Of a stretch of 25,471 bases of DNA, positions 1 through 7,337 are shown one piece after another. The position numbers and the translations under genes were made by a program. Position 1 is the first letter of the stretch; each line of letters begins with the position of its first letter. Below the pieces are notes generated by a model that did no database searches, was not told the DNA's origin, and was given only the letters and a program-made list of their open reading frames with translations. This DNA is from JACGMN01 sp964522635. Its GTDB lineage: Archaea; Halobacteriota; Syntropharchaeia; Alkanophagales; Methanospirareceae. Location: positions 1 through 25,471 of the forward strand of contig CAZFWT010000020.1 in NCBI GenBank assembly GCA_964522635.1. The letters run 5' to 3'.

Positions 1-60
1 TTCATGGACGATGCGATTGGTGGCTTGATCGCGGGCTGTATGACGAAGATGTTGGGATAA
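1..60 (+). CDS. C-terminal end of a partial gene, unknown
   Basis: Frame 1 is open from the window edge to a TAA at 58-60 and gives 19 residues ending GCMTKMLG. The piece is small, hydrophobic and glycine-rich (AIGGLIAG), which would fit a membrane helix or a glycine-zipper segment. It is too short for a family call. The following gene starts 64 bp later. It could also be chance, since only 19 codons are visible. Confidence 0.4.
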   Translation, partial: FMDDAIGGLIAGCMTKMLG

Positions 61-124
61 GGATAGATTGGTTTTTAGGGGACAACTTAAAAAGCATCGA
101 GTTATTATCAATTAAAGGGGAGAG

Positions 125-328
125 ATGAAGTACAAAGTTGTGATCACCGAGGGAGAGGATGGTTGGTATGTTGTAGAATGCCCGGCCATACTTGGATGCG
201 TGTCCCAGGGGAAGACTGTTGATGACGCACTGGAGAATATAAAAGGTGCAATTCAGGGCTGTCTCAACGTTCTAAAGGAAAGAAAGGATCGGGTTAAACC
301 TCATCACACTATCGAGCTTATACGTTGA
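125..328 (+). CDS. Orphan HicB-like antitoxin (UPF0150 type)
   Basis: A 67-residue protein with the classic HicB_lk layout: an N-terminal strand (YKVVITEGEDGWYVVECP), the P-x-L-G-C-x-S-Q-G turn, then an amphipathic helix TVDDALENIKGAIQGCL. Members of this family bind and neutralise HicA mRNA interferases. The start ATG follows a purine-rich Shine-Dalgarno sequence (AAAGGGGAG). No HicA gene precedes or follows it: the next 400 bp contain no recognisable partner, so it is either a solitary regulator or the survivor of a broken module. The short HicB form here lacks an added DNA-binding domain, so autoregulation is not evident. Confidence 0.8.
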   Translation: MKYKVVITEGEDGWYVVECPAILGCVSQGKTVDDALENIKGAIQGCLNVLKERKDRVKPHHTIELIR

Positions 329-382
329 TGGTTTTCTAGTTCTGCTTTAATGCCATGCAGGTCTTATTGAGTTAATACGCGT

Positions 383-420
383 GATTTGTACCTCTCACTA
401 TTTTGGGAGTAGTGCAAATC
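383..420. repeat. Imperfect inverted repeat / hairpin
   Basis: Arms GATTTGTAC and GTGCAAATC pair at 8 of 9 positions (the ninth is G-U in RNA), and an inner CACTA...TAGTG pairing is an alternative. It lies 55 bp after the orphan HicB stop. It may be a transcription end structure or a fragment of a small mobile element; neither can be shown. Confidence 0.35.
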
Positions 421-689
421 TGAAGAAGACCACACTTGGAAACCGAACTTTGCCTTCGTGAACTCAACGAGCTTATCAATCACCTGGCTCTATTCTCAAC
501 CCGTCATTACCCATCTTCCATCACCACGCGTCTGCGGGTCGTGTCCACCATTAGTATTTTTTGATGTCTCCAGGCAGTACGAGAACTGAGTCGACGGCGC
601 TATCTCTCGGTAGTAGACTGATCCACAGTCTATCTAGACTTTGTCAGAGTAGTAGAGTAACAACAGGGGAACGCCAGCACTTGCCCAAA

Positions 690-700
690 AGGATATATAG
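690..700 (+). promoter_or_regulatory. TATA box for hicBA
   Basis: GGATATATAGA lies about 37 bp upstream of the hicB start at 733, which would place transcription start about 10-15 bp before the ATG. It is the only TATA-like block in the interval close to that gene. Confidence 0.5.
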
Positions 701-732
701 ACATAAGACATAGTATAGAAGCAGGTTTCGAA

Positions 733-957
733 ATGCTCGCCAAATTCGAGATATACAACGACGGGGAGTATTGGTGTGCACGGGGTATTGGCGAAGATAT
801 TTTCACTCAAGGTAAGACCTTTGAGGAACTGGTTATTAACTTAAAAGAAGCGGTTGAGCTCCATTTTGAGGACAGTATAGAACGCGGAGAATCGGTGAAA
901 ATAATTTCAATTTCCGAATTCGAAGTGGGATCTGTTGCAAAAATTGCCGGTAGTTAG
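733..957 (+). CDS. hicB: HicB-like antitoxin of a hicBA pair
   Basis: A 74-residue HicB-like protein: N-terminal strands LAKFEIYNDGEYWCARG, a TQGKTFEELVINLKEAVEL helix, and a short C-terminal strand region. The known role is to bind and inhibit HicA. It overlaps the downstream hicA by 23 bp, so the two are translationally coupled in the order antitoxin-toxin, the reverse of the classical E. coli hicAB order but common in the archaeal and cyanobacterial HicB_lk-HicA pairs. It differs in sequence from the orphan HicB at 125-328, so it is not a simple duplicate. Confidence 0.8.
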   Translation: MLAKFEIYNDGEYWCARGIGEDIFTQGKTFEELVINLKEAVELHFEDSIERGESVKIISISEFEVGSVAKIAGS

Positions 958-1180
958 CGGCCAGCAATTAATCAAACTGCTAACTCAACTTGATTATGAG
1001 ATAATTCGACAAAGAGGGAGTCATGTTAGACTTAGAAAACAGACAATAATTGGCGAGCATACTATTACTGTACCGAATAACAAAGAAATTGCAAAGGGCA
1101 CGTTGAATGATATATTAACCAAAGTGTCACTGTGGAATGGAATCTCCAAGAATACTTTGATTCAAATGCTCAAGAACTAG
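935..1180 (+). CDS. hicA: HicA-family mRNA interferase toxin
   Basis: An 81-residue protein with the YcfA/HicA double-stranded-RNA-binding-like fold: LPVVSGQQLIKLLTQLDYEI, then RQRGSHVRLRK with the catalytic histidine at residue 30, then TITVPNNKEIAKGTLNDIL. HicA toxins cleave mRNA at the ribosome-free or translated state and arrest growth. The best start is a TTG at 935, which is inside hicB; a second TTG at 944 is possible. Length and key residues are intact, so it should be active. The AT-rich codon use contrasts with the GC-rich genes that follow from 1296, which hints at separate acquisition. Confidence 0.85.
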   Translation: MQKLPVVSGQQLIKLLTQLDYEIIRQRGSHVRLRKQTIIGEHTITVPNNKEIAKGTLNDILTKVSLWNGISKNTLIQMLKN

Positions 1181-1295
1181 ACCTAGCTGGTTTTTACACT
1201 CGTCACAATCGCTTCGCTACGAACTTTAGATTCCCTCAAATCATTCATTGTTCGTTAGCTCTTGGACAATGCGCAGATTATAAAACAATAACCCA

Positions 1296-2357
1296 TCAAA
1301 AACTCGTTTCTACTTTCAACCCTTCTCCTCCGGTTCGCACCGGCATGGCGAGCGCGCCTTCAAGCTCCATCGCTGCCCGTATCTTCTCCTCGCTTCTTCC
1401 GGGCAGCACCAGCACCGAGCCGATACCACCCAGCTCGTCCGAGCCACCAGCTCCCGTCACTTTCGCGCCAAACGCACCCAACGCCTGTGCCACCTTCACG
1501 AGGCTGCTCAACCGTCGCGGCACCACCCCGATCGCATCCAGCAGCCCATGATTGATATTCAGCAACGTACCCAGTTTTGCTCTATCATCCGCTTCGATCG
1601 CCTGGATCGCCTCTGTCGTCAGCTCTTCGGCCGCATTGCATACGGCCTCGAAGATAGCAGGGAAGAGCTCTTTTCGTGCTCGCACACCGGCAATCAGTGC
1701 TTTGGTCTTCAAGCTGAGATCAATCGCTTTTGCAGTGTCCATACTCAGCGGTATGCTATCCACGCACCCGACGAGCAGCTTCAACGCGGGTAACTGCACG
1801 TGCTGCACCGCGCCCTGCTCCACGAGCACGTACCCACCATGGGTTGCGATGGCGGTATCAATCGGGCTCGCTGCACCCTGCACCAGCAGTTCAACCGCGT
1901 GCGCATCGTTCCGTATGCGCTCTAGATCGCTTCTGACGCCGAAATACTCCTTGAGAGCCGAGACGGTCGCAACACAGGTCGCGGCAGAGGAGCCCAGGCC
2001 TGCAGAGAGCGGGATCCCGGACGTTATCGCTACGTCTACACCCTCGTCACCGATACCGTAGCGCTCTTCAAGGTACTCGATTGCACCCGTGACGTAAGAT
2101 AGCGCCTTTGCCGCCGTGCCGTAATCTTTATAGGGTCGTATTGTTTGCTCTGCTCCTTTTCGCGCCTCTAACTCCAGCTCCAAGCCGAATGTGGGAATGT
2201 TCTCGATAGTGATGTGATAGCCGCTCTTCTCCCGTGCGGTGACTTCGACGGTGAGCCGGCGGTCAATCGCCGTGGCCAGTGCGCGCTTGCCGTAGACCAC
2301 GAAGTGCTCACCGAAGAGGATCACCTTCGCGGGGACCGATGCTCTGACTTTCTTCAT
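1296..2357 (-). CDS. mvk: Mevalonate kinase
   Basis: A 353-residue GHMP kinase that phosphorylates mevalonate with ATP in archaeal isoprenoid lipid synthesis. Seen: the N-terminal motif PAKVILFGEHFVVYGKRA (residues 9-26), the ATP-binding loop GIPLSAGLGSSAATCVA, and a C-terminal glycine-rich motif TGAGG. The last motif is followed by SDELGGIG before the strand SVLVLP, a few residues longer than the usual GAGGGGC form. HGG(Y) and the pyrophosphate-like region are in order, and length is slightly above typical archaeal enzymes. Its ATG overlaps the stop of the upstream HAD gene by 4 bp (ATGA), so it is the last gene of a four-gene operon. Convergent with hicA. Confidence 0.9.
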   Translation of the reverse strand: MKKVRASVPAKVILFGEHFVVYGKRALATAIDRRLTVEVTAREKSGYHITIENIPTFGLELELEARKGAEQTIRPYKDYGTAAKALSYVTGAIEYLEERYGIGDEGVDVAITSGIPLSAGLGSSAATCVATVSALKEYFGVRSDLERIRNDAHAVELLVQGAASPIDTAIATHGGYVLVEQGAVQHVQLPALKLLVGCVDSIPLSMDTAKAIDLSLKTKALIAGVRARKELFPAIFEAVCNAAEELTTEAIQAIEADDRAKLGTLLNINHGLLDAIGVVPRRLSSLVKVAQALGAFGAKVTGAGGSDELGGIGSVLVLPGRSEEKIRAAMELEGALAMPVRTGGEGLKVETSF

Positions 2358-3022
2358 GCTCTCTTTCTCTTCTCCGAAGATATTTTTCTTTCTCTTTTCC
2401 CGAACGAGAAGGGTTCAAGCGCAAACAGCTCCTCGAGCCGCTCGATATGCAAGTCACCTGCCGAGCCCAGGCCGACGCCAATGACCAGACAGCCTGCAGC
2501 CCTACCGGCCTGGAAATCCGTTCTGGTATCCCCAACGAGTATCGCGTGCTCGGGTATCACGGCGAGCCGTTCACATGCCTTGAACACGATCTCTGCGTCC
2601 GGCTTTCCGCGCTCCACGTCATCGCCGGTAAGAACCGCGTCAAAGTGGTCTGCGAGTTGAACATGCTCCAGGATCTTATCCACGTTCGCCCGAGGCGTGT
2701 TCGTGACCAGCCCCACTTTGAGCAGGTAGTCTTCCCGTGTACGGCGCAGTACCTCCTCGGAGTGGGGCATGAGCTCGACGAGCCCGATCAACTGCTGCTG
2801 CTCGCGGACGACGTACCAGGCAGCATCTTCACCAAGCTGTAACGCCGCGAGGTTATGCCGCAGATCAGGGCCCCAGCATCGTGCTCTAAACGTTTCTCGA
2901 CTCATCTCAGGCTTGCGGTAGGTCTGCAACATTCTGGAGAAGGCCTGGTACCAGCTCTCGAACGAGTCGATAAGGACGCCGTCGAGGTCGAATAAAACGG
3001 CTTCTAGGTTTCGGTTGGTCAT
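2354..3022 (-). CDS. HAD-superfamily phosphatase (phosphoglycolate phosphatase-like)
   Basis: A 222-residue haloacid dehalogenase-type hydrolase. Motif I is FDLDGVLID with nucleophile D12 and acid/base D14, motif II is the T of LVTNT, motif III the K of RGKPD, and motif IV is ILVGDTRTD. A helical cap lies between motifs I and II, as in class C1 phosphoglycolate phosphatase and beta-phosphoglucomutase relatives. The substrate cannot be read from sequence. The last 25 residues are lysine/arginine-rich and probably unstructured. The start lies 3 bp after the stop of the small upstream gene, with GAGGAG as ribosome site, and the end overlaps mevalonate kinase. A link to mevalonate metabolism is only inferred from operon position. 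Confidence 0.85.
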   Translation of the reverse strand: MTNRNLEAVLFDLDGVLIDSFESWYQAFSRMLQTYRKPEMSRETFRARCWGPDLRHNLAALQLGEDAAWYVVREQQQLIGLVELMPHSEEVLRRTREDYLLKVGLVTNTPRANVDKILEHVQLADHFDAVLTGDDVERGKPDAEIVFKACERLAVIPEHAILVGDTRTDFQAGRAAGCLVIGVGLGSAGDLHIERLEELFALEPFSFGKRERKISSEKRKRA

Positions 3023-3025
3023 GTG

Positions 3026-3184
3026 TTAAAATCTCCTCAGTAAATCCTCAATCACTTCGAGCGCTTCGAGAATACCGCTTTTAACAAATGCGATGCGTAA
3101 ATCCTCCTCAGAGATCTCTTTTGCGCTTCTTATCTTCTCATGGAGCTTTCCGAAGCTCGACCGGATGTTCTCGGGTGCCGCCAT
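3026..3184 (-). CDS. Small conserved-looking protein of 52 residues, unknown
   Basis: This frame starts with ATG at 3184, one base after the stop of the OB-fold gene, and ends with TAA at 3026, three bases before the HAD start. The product begins MAAPENIRSSFGKLHEK and ends EVIEDLLRRF; it is charged and looks wholly helical (EEDLRIAFVKSGILEALEVIEDLL). The exact fit between its neighbours, with no wasted bases, argues that it is a real gene too short for common length cut-offs. The family is not recognised. It may be a helical partner of the OB-fold protein encoded just upstream. Confidence 0.7.
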   Translation of the reverse strand: MAAPENIRSSFGKLHEKIRSAKEISEEDLRIAFVKSGILEALEVIEDLLRRF

Positions 3185-3185
3185 G

Positions 3186-3782
3186 TTACAGTTCGCGAAT
3201 GTCCTTCACCAGGAAGTTACCGCCCTTCAGCTCGACGCCCAGCGCCTCAACCTGTTTGCCTGAGATCGCCGTTCTTATACGTTCCAGCGTTGCCGCCTCG
3301 CCCAGCACCTTCGCTTCCGCTAAGCTAATCTTCACGCACTTCTCGGTTGCTTCCCGTTTGAAGATCAAGGTGCAGCGTTCTTTAGCGGTTTCAAATCGTG
3401 CTTTAATCCTGAGGTCCCAGACCCCTTCGACGTCGCTGTGCACCATGCAGAAATTATCGATGATCCACCGGTTGCACTTCGGACAACGCTGAATGAGCCC
3501 GCTGCCATCATAAATCTGGGTTATCCGCCCACGTATCCGTGACCCTGACTCCAGAGTCTCAGGCATCCGCCTATCCTCCCCGGTTGCGAGTAGCTCGTTC
3601 AGGTGATCAGCTTCAATAACAACCGCATCGGGAAACCGCTCTGTAAATGAATCCAAGATCGCCAGTGCAGTCGCTTTGCCTCGCGCCTCCAGGATCTTTA
3701 ACGCCTCTGGATGTACCTGATACCCGCGAGCAAGAACTTCGTTTAATATGGTTTCCGCAGCCGCTGAATAAGCCATATCCAC
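3186..3782 (-). CDS. RPA-like OB-fold protein with CCCH zinc finger
   Basis: A 198-residue protein. Residues 7-65 (ETILNEVLARGYQVHPEALKIL and on) form a helical domain resembling the N-terminal domain of the small subunit (DP1) of archaeal DNA polymerase D. Residues 80-150 look like an OB fold (RIRGRITQIYDGSGLI) carrying a zinc finger C-x2-C-x8-C-x2-H at C100, C103, C112 and H115, as in the zinc-bearing OB domain of archaeal RPA. The rest (VKISLAEAK and on) is mixed. Role inferred: single-stranded DNA binding or an RPA-associated factor. It heads a minus-strand operon. An alternative ATG lies two codons inside the chosen start. The pairing of a DP1-like and an RPA-like part in one protein is a reading from motifs, not a search. 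Confidence 0.65.
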   Translation of the reverse strand: MDMAYSAAAETILNEVLARGYQVHPEALKILEARGKATALAILDSFTERFPDAVVIEADHLNELLATGEDRRMPETLESGSRIRGRITQIYDGSGLIQRCPKCNRWIIDNFCMVHSDVEGVWDLRIKARFETAKERCTLIFKREATEKCVKISLAEAKVLGEAATLERIRTAISGKQVEALGVELKGGNFLVKDIREL

Positions 3783-3805
3783 ATCTACTCTCTTTCCCGC
3801 ACTGA

Positions 3806-3817
3806 TAAATAAATACT
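3806..3817 (-). promoter_or_regulatory. TATA box for the OB-fold/mvk operon
   Basis: On the minus strand, AAGTATTTATTTATC lies about 30 bp upstream of the start at 3782. This is the usual archaeal distance for a leaderless or very short leader transcript. Confidence 0.5.
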
Positions 3818-3910
3818 TAACGAAAGAGCGGAACGCCGTTATTTTTATCCACTCGCCTCAAACGGGGTTTTTAGAACACTTATTAACTTCTAACCACTTC
3901 TTTTTCCCTG

Positions 3911-4579
3911 ATGCCCACCTACATTGATCTCAACGTGCACGCGTATCCCGAAACTGATACGCCGGCAGAGGACCTTCTTCGCGTTGCGAAACGCTATGGC
4001 TTCGCACAGATCGCCATTACTAATTACGATAACCACGTGCTTCAGGACAGCTGGTTGGAGGATCTGATCCTCGGTGTTGAGATACAGGCGCAGACCGTAA
4101 CGGAACTGAAGCGGAAGGTCCGGCAGCTCGGGGGCAGGGTTACCGTTATTGCGGTGCACGGCGGGGACGAGAAGATCAACAGAGCCGCGGTCGAGAGTCC
4201 GAAGGTGGACGTTCTGACCCATCCGTGCAGCGAGAAGGGGGAGGGCGCGTTAAGCTACGTGCTGGTGCGGTTCGCCGCTGAGAACGGTGTTGCCATCGAT
4301 TTTAATATGAACGCACTCATCCAGAGCAGGCACGGCGAGCGCGCACGTATTCTGAGCAAGATGCGGGAGCAGTTGAAGCTCGTCCGGAAATACAAGGCGC
4401 CGATGATCATAACCAGTCACGCGCACTCCATCTACGAATTACGTGCCCCCCGGGAGCTGATCGCGCTGGCTGCGCTCTTCGGCATGACGAGAGAGGAGGC
4501 GACGCGTGCGCTTTCCGAGATGCCACAGGGCGTGGTGGAGAAGCGGTGGAAGAAGGAGCGCGAGGTGGAGGTGCTCTGA
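3911..4579 (+). CDS. rnp3: Ribonuclease P protein component 3 (Rpp30 family)
   Basis: A 222-residue protein with the TIM-barrel-like Rpp30 fold: MPTYIDLNVHAYP at the N-terminus, then YGFAQIAITNYDNH, then VDVLTHPCSEKG, VAIDFNMNALI, ERARILSKMREQLKLVRKYKAPMIITSHA. These blocks and their spacing match archaeal Rnp3. It is a subunit of the RNase P holoenzyme that matures tRNA 5' ends, and it partners directly with Pop5, encoded by the next gene. The stop overlaps the next start (TGATG), so the two subunits are translationally coupled. It is transcribed divergently from the OB-fold operon. Confidence 0.9.
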   Translation: MPTYIDLNVHAYPETDTPAEDLLRVAKRYGFAQIAITNYDNHVLQDSWLEDLILGVEIQAQTVTELKRKVRQLGGRVTVIAVHGGDEKINRAAVESPKVDVLTHPCSEKGEGALSYVLVRFAAENGVAIDFNMNALIQSRHGERARILSKMREQLKLVRKYKAPMIITSHAHSIYELRAPRELIALAALFGMTREEATRALSEMPQGVVEKRWKKEREVEVL

Positions 4580-4956
4580 TGGTGCGAAGAACGATGGATT
4601 TGCCCTTTTGCATGCTCTGCATGGTCTACACCCCACCCACACTCCGAGAGCGCCGCCGCTATCTTCGATTCGAGCTGCTCTGCGAGCGCCCGGTCGATAA
4701 AAGAGACGTGCTGAAGGCGATCTGGGACTCGTTATATGCGCTCTACGGCGATCTCGGCGCGAGCGAGAGCAAGCTCTGGCTGATCGATTATCAACCGCGC
4801 GAGGACGGTACCCGGGGCGCCGGCATCCTCCGGTGCGCCCATGATCGGGTTGAGGAGGTCCGTGCCGCGCTCGCCTGTATCCATGCGATTGACACTGCGA
4901 GCATCGGTATACGGGTCGTTAAAACGTCAGGCACGATAAAGGGCGCTTCAAAGTAA
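4579..4956 (+). CDS. rnp2: Ribonuclease P protein component 2 (Pop5 family)
   Basis: The 125-residue product contains PPTLRERRRYLRFELL, the signature start of archaeal Pop5/Rnp2, followed by LKAIWDSLYALYGDLGASESKLWLI and GILRCAHDRVEEVRAALA. It binds Rnp3 and the catalytic domain of RNase P RNA. I choose the ATG at 4579 because GGAGGTG lies 5 bases before it and it overlaps the rnp3 stop; a second ATG at 4621 would give the more usual short N-terminus, so the first 14 residues, which hold two cysteines, are an unusual extension. The 3' end overlaps by 9 bp the end of the convergent protease gene. Confidence 0.85.
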   Translation: MVRRTMDLPFCMLCMVYTPPTLRERRRYLRFELLCERPVDKRDVLKAIWDSLYALYGDLGASESKLWLIDYQPREDGTRGAGILRCAHDRVEEVRAALACIHAIDTASIGIRVVKTSGTIKGASK

Positions 4957-6135
4957 CGCGTGCACCCGCTCATTGTGGCCTCGCAACACCTCCACGACCA
5001 TCGCCAGATCGCGTTTCGTGATGATGCCCATAATCTTCCCCGATTCCCCGTCCACGACCGCAAGGACTTTCTTACTCGTCCCGCTCATGCGCTTAAGCGC
5101 TTCGACTGCGCTCTCCTCCTGCGCGATCACGGCCCCACTCGCGTGATCCCCGGACGGGAGCACGTCAGCCACGCGGAGCAGTTCACGCGGCTCTCCGGAG
5201 TGTTTCTTGAGCTCAGTGAGTGATATGATACCTTTATAGTCGCCTGACCCGTCAATCACGGCATAGTCGGTCGTTTTCTCCGCGATCATCTTTGCGCGCA
5301 GTGCGGGAAGCGGCATATCCGCGGGCACGCACGCATTATCTGCTCTCATCACCTCTCGCACCGTTACGCCATCCAATGCAGCAACGGCGATCGTTGCGCT
5401 CTCCTCTTCAGTCGCCGCTATGAACAGGAACACAGCGATGATCGATAACCACGGGTTGAAGGGAATGCTGATCTCCCCGCGTGTGAGCAGGATGAAGGGA
5501 TTGGGCATGAAGCCCATAATGCCCATGACGAGCGCAAACGCCTTGCCCACAAAGACCGCGCGCCTCGTCGCCGTGAGGAACTGCACGCGTTTGGCCATGA
5601 AAGCGCGTAAGACGCGGCCGCCATCCATAGGAAATGCGGGTATGAGATTGAAGGTGCCCAGGATCACGTTGAGGAGCCCGATGCTGAAGAGGATAATGAG
5701 AAGCGGCTCGAAACGCACCAGGTTGCCCCGAGAGATCCCGAAATGAGCTACCAAGAAGGTGCCGCCGAGCGCAAAGCTCATTAATGGGCCCGCAATCGCG
5801 ATCCTCCACTCCTTCTCAGGCTCTCGCGGCAAATCCTCCATCAGCGCCAGGCCGCCGAAGATGAAGAGCGTGATATTCCGGATCTTTGTCCCGTACTTCA
5901 TCGCGACGTAGGAATGGGACAGCTCATGGAGCAGCAGCGAGAGGAAGAAGAGGAATGCTGCCACAAGTGCGAGCGCATAGCGAAATGGCCGTGAGAGGTT
6001 CGCCACATCGCCCAGGCCCACCGGCTCGGGCCCCTGCGCGAACATAAGCACAATGAGCGGGAAGATAAGCAGGAATGTGACATGGAGCTGTATTGGAATG
6101 CCAATGACTCGACCAACCTGTATGGAAGCGCGCAT
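4948..6135 (-). CDS. Site-2 protease-family zinc metalloprotease with two CBS domains
   Basis: A 395-residue polytopic membrane protein. The zinc motif HELSH is at residues 70-74 and the third ligand lies in NLIPAFPMDGGR (D171). Residues 1-245 hold about six membrane segments, and the C-terminal part carries two CBS domains (VREVMRADNACVPADMPL and the block ending MGIITKRDLAMVVE). Group III site-2 proteases cleave membrane-spanning substrates, and CBS pairs bind adenine nucleotides and may gate activity. The start ATG has GAGGAG 5 bases upstream. It is divergent from the PRC-barrel gene. The substrate is unknown; surface-anchored regulators are candidates, by inference. Confidence 0.9.
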   Translation of the reverse strand: MRASIQVGRVIGIPIQLHVTFLLIFPLIVLMFAQGPEPVGLGDVANLSRPFRYALALVAAFLFFLSLLLHELSHSYVAMKYGTKIRNITLFIFGGLALMEDLPREPEKEWRIAIAGPLMSFALGGTFLVAHFGISRGNLVRFEPLLIILFSIGLLNVILGTFNLIPAFPMDGGRVLRAFMAKRVQFLTATRRAVFVGKAFALVMGIMGFMPNPFILLTRGEISIPFNPWLSIIAVFLFIAATEEESATIAVAALDGVTVREVMRADNACVPADMPLPALRAKMIAEKTTDYAVIDGSGDYKGIISLTELKKHSGEPRELLRVADVLPSGDHASGAVIAQEESAVEALKRMSGTSKKVLAVVDGESGKIMGIITKRDLAMVVEVLRGHNERVHALL

Positions 6136-6160
6136 CGATTCTCCTCGCGGTAACCCGATA

Positions 6161-6170
6161 CTTATTTATA
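6161..6170. promoter_or_regulatory. Shared TATA box between divergent genes
   Basis: CTTATTTATA reads as a TATA element on both strands. It is centred about 28 bp from the plus-strand start at 6196 and about 31 bp from the minus-strand start at 6135, so it could serve both genes in competition. The plus transcript would be leaderless. Confidence 0.5.
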
Positions 6171-6195
6171 CTGCCTTCCACTCATAAAGAGCATT

Positions 6196-6474
6196 ATGGA
6201 AATACAATTATCGTCGTTATACGGGCAGGGTTTGTATACCGATCGGGGCATCTACGTGGGGAAGGTTGAGGATGTGACTGTTGACATCAAGGATAAGCGA
6301 ATCTCAGGCCTCGCCGTGAAGAACGTCAGTCCCAATGCGTTTAATGTGGGCAGGAAGAAGGGCGTGATCATTCCGTACCGCTGGGTCACCGCGATTGGGG
6401 ACATCGTGATCGTTAAGCATGTGAGGCGGCAACTCTCGGAAGAGCACGAGGAAGCAGAGGAGCACGAACGATAG
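6196..6474 (+). CDS. PRC-barrel domain protein
   Basis: A 92-residue cytoplasmic protein built of one PRC-barrel domain: GLYTDRGIYVGKVEDVTVDIKD, ISGLAVKNVSP, KGVIIPYRWVTAIGDIVIVK, then an acidic tail EEHEEAEEHER. PRC-barrels occur in ribosome-maturation factor RimM, in photosynthetic reaction centre H subunits and, in archaea, as small proteins; some of these (CdpB family) act in cell division with SepF. Whether this one does is not known. Start fits the TATA box 28 bp upstream with no leader. Confidence 0.85.
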   Translation: MEIQLSSLYGQGLYTDRGIYVGKVEDVTVDIKDKRISGLAVKNVSPNAFNVGRKKGVIIPYRWVTAIGDIVIVKHVRRQLSEEHEEAEEHER

Positions 6475-6536
6475 GCCGGGTTAGGCCAGGCTAGAGCGGA
6501 GCGGCGCCAAACAGGACAGCACGGATCAGATCCGGG

Positions 6537-7337
6537 ATGACGGCTCAGAGCTGGGTGAGGAATGAGCCCGCGGAGAAGGAGCGCGAGATTTACGCGGCGA
6601 TCAAGGCGCTACCCCCGCTCATTGTGCGTGCCGATGGCCGCAACTTCCGTCGGCTCTTGCAGACAGATTTCTCAAAACCGTTTGATGCACGATTTGCCAC
6701 CGGCATGGCAGATGCCGTGACGCTCTTCTTTGAGCAGAGCGGCTTCGACCCACTTCTTGCGTTTGTCTTCTCCGATGAGGTGAATCTCTGCTTCACGCAC
6801 GTTCCGTTCAGAGGCCGGCTGGAGAAGCTCGATTCGGTCATTGCTAGCTATCTGGCAAGTGCATTAACGCTCGTGCTGGGATTTACCGAGCCCATTGCCT
6901 TCGATGCACGGGTCATTCCCATCTGCGACCTTGAAGATGGATTAAGGGCGTATCTCGCGCACCGGCAGGCGGAAGCGTGGCGAAATCATATCAATGCGTA
7001 TGGCTATTACGGCCTGCAAGCGCTGGGTCTGAGCAAACGAGCGGCGGAAACGCGCGTGAAAGGGATGAAGGCGAGGGAGGTGCACGAGCTGCTGTATCGC
7101 CAGGGTATTAACCTGAACGAGACGCCCTCGTGGCAGCGGCGTGGCATGATCGTGGCGAAAGAAGCGTACGAAAAACCGGGCTACGATCGTAAGGCAGAGC
7201 GAGCGGTAACGGTAACACGGTTCAGAATCGTTCAACTCAGGGAGCTGCCGCTCTTCGGCACTGAGGACGGGCAACGGCTGCTCACCCGCCTCGCCGCGCG
7301 CGAAGCGATCCCTATAGGAGATAAGGGCGTTGTTTGA
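6537..7337 (+). CDS. Thg1-family tRNA nucleotidyltransferase (tRNA-His guanylyltransferase-like)
   Basis: A 266-residue enzyme with reverse (3'-5') polymerase activity in its family. Seen: metal-binding carboxylates in RADGRNF (D33) and FSDEVN (D80, E81), and the region RQAEAWRNHINAYGYY that follows in Thg1 proteins. Archaeal members either add G-1 to tRNA-His or repair truncated tRNA 5' ends (Thg1-like proteins). The C-terminal part (MIVAKEAYEKPG and on) is longer than in some archaeal forms, close to the bacterial/eukaryotic length. It is followed by a DUF2119 gene that overlaps its end by 8 bp, so they are co-transcribed. The RNase P genes lie 2 kb upstream, giving two tRNA 5'-end activities near each other. 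Confidence 0.88.
   Translation: MTAQSWVRNEPAEKEREIYAAIKALPPLIVRADGRNFRRLLQTDFSKPFDARFATGMADAVTLFFEQSGFDPLLAFVFSDEVNLCFTHVPFRGRLEKLDSVIASYLASALTLVLGFTEPIAFDARVIPICDLEDGLRAYLAHRQAEAWRNHINAYGYYGLQALGLSKRAAETRVKGMKAREVHELLYRQGINLNETPSWQRRGMIVAKEAYEKPGYDRKAERAVTVTRFRIVQLRELPLFGTEDGQRLLTRLAAREAIPIGDKGVV

Larger units (their letters stand above)
329..732. other. Non-coding AT-rich interval with one inverted repeat
   Basis: No frame longer than a few dozen codons and no recognisable protein remnant was found on either strand. It holds an imperfect inverted repeat (383-420) and, at its right end, a TATA-like box for the hicB gene. A degraded HicA gene for the upstream HicB would be expected here, but I could not see one. 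Confidence 0.5.

Noticed and set aside
1296..2842. Plus-strand frames opposite the mevalonate kinase and HAD genes
   Set aside because: They are low in recognisable motifs and overlap well-supported minus-strand genes along their whole length.
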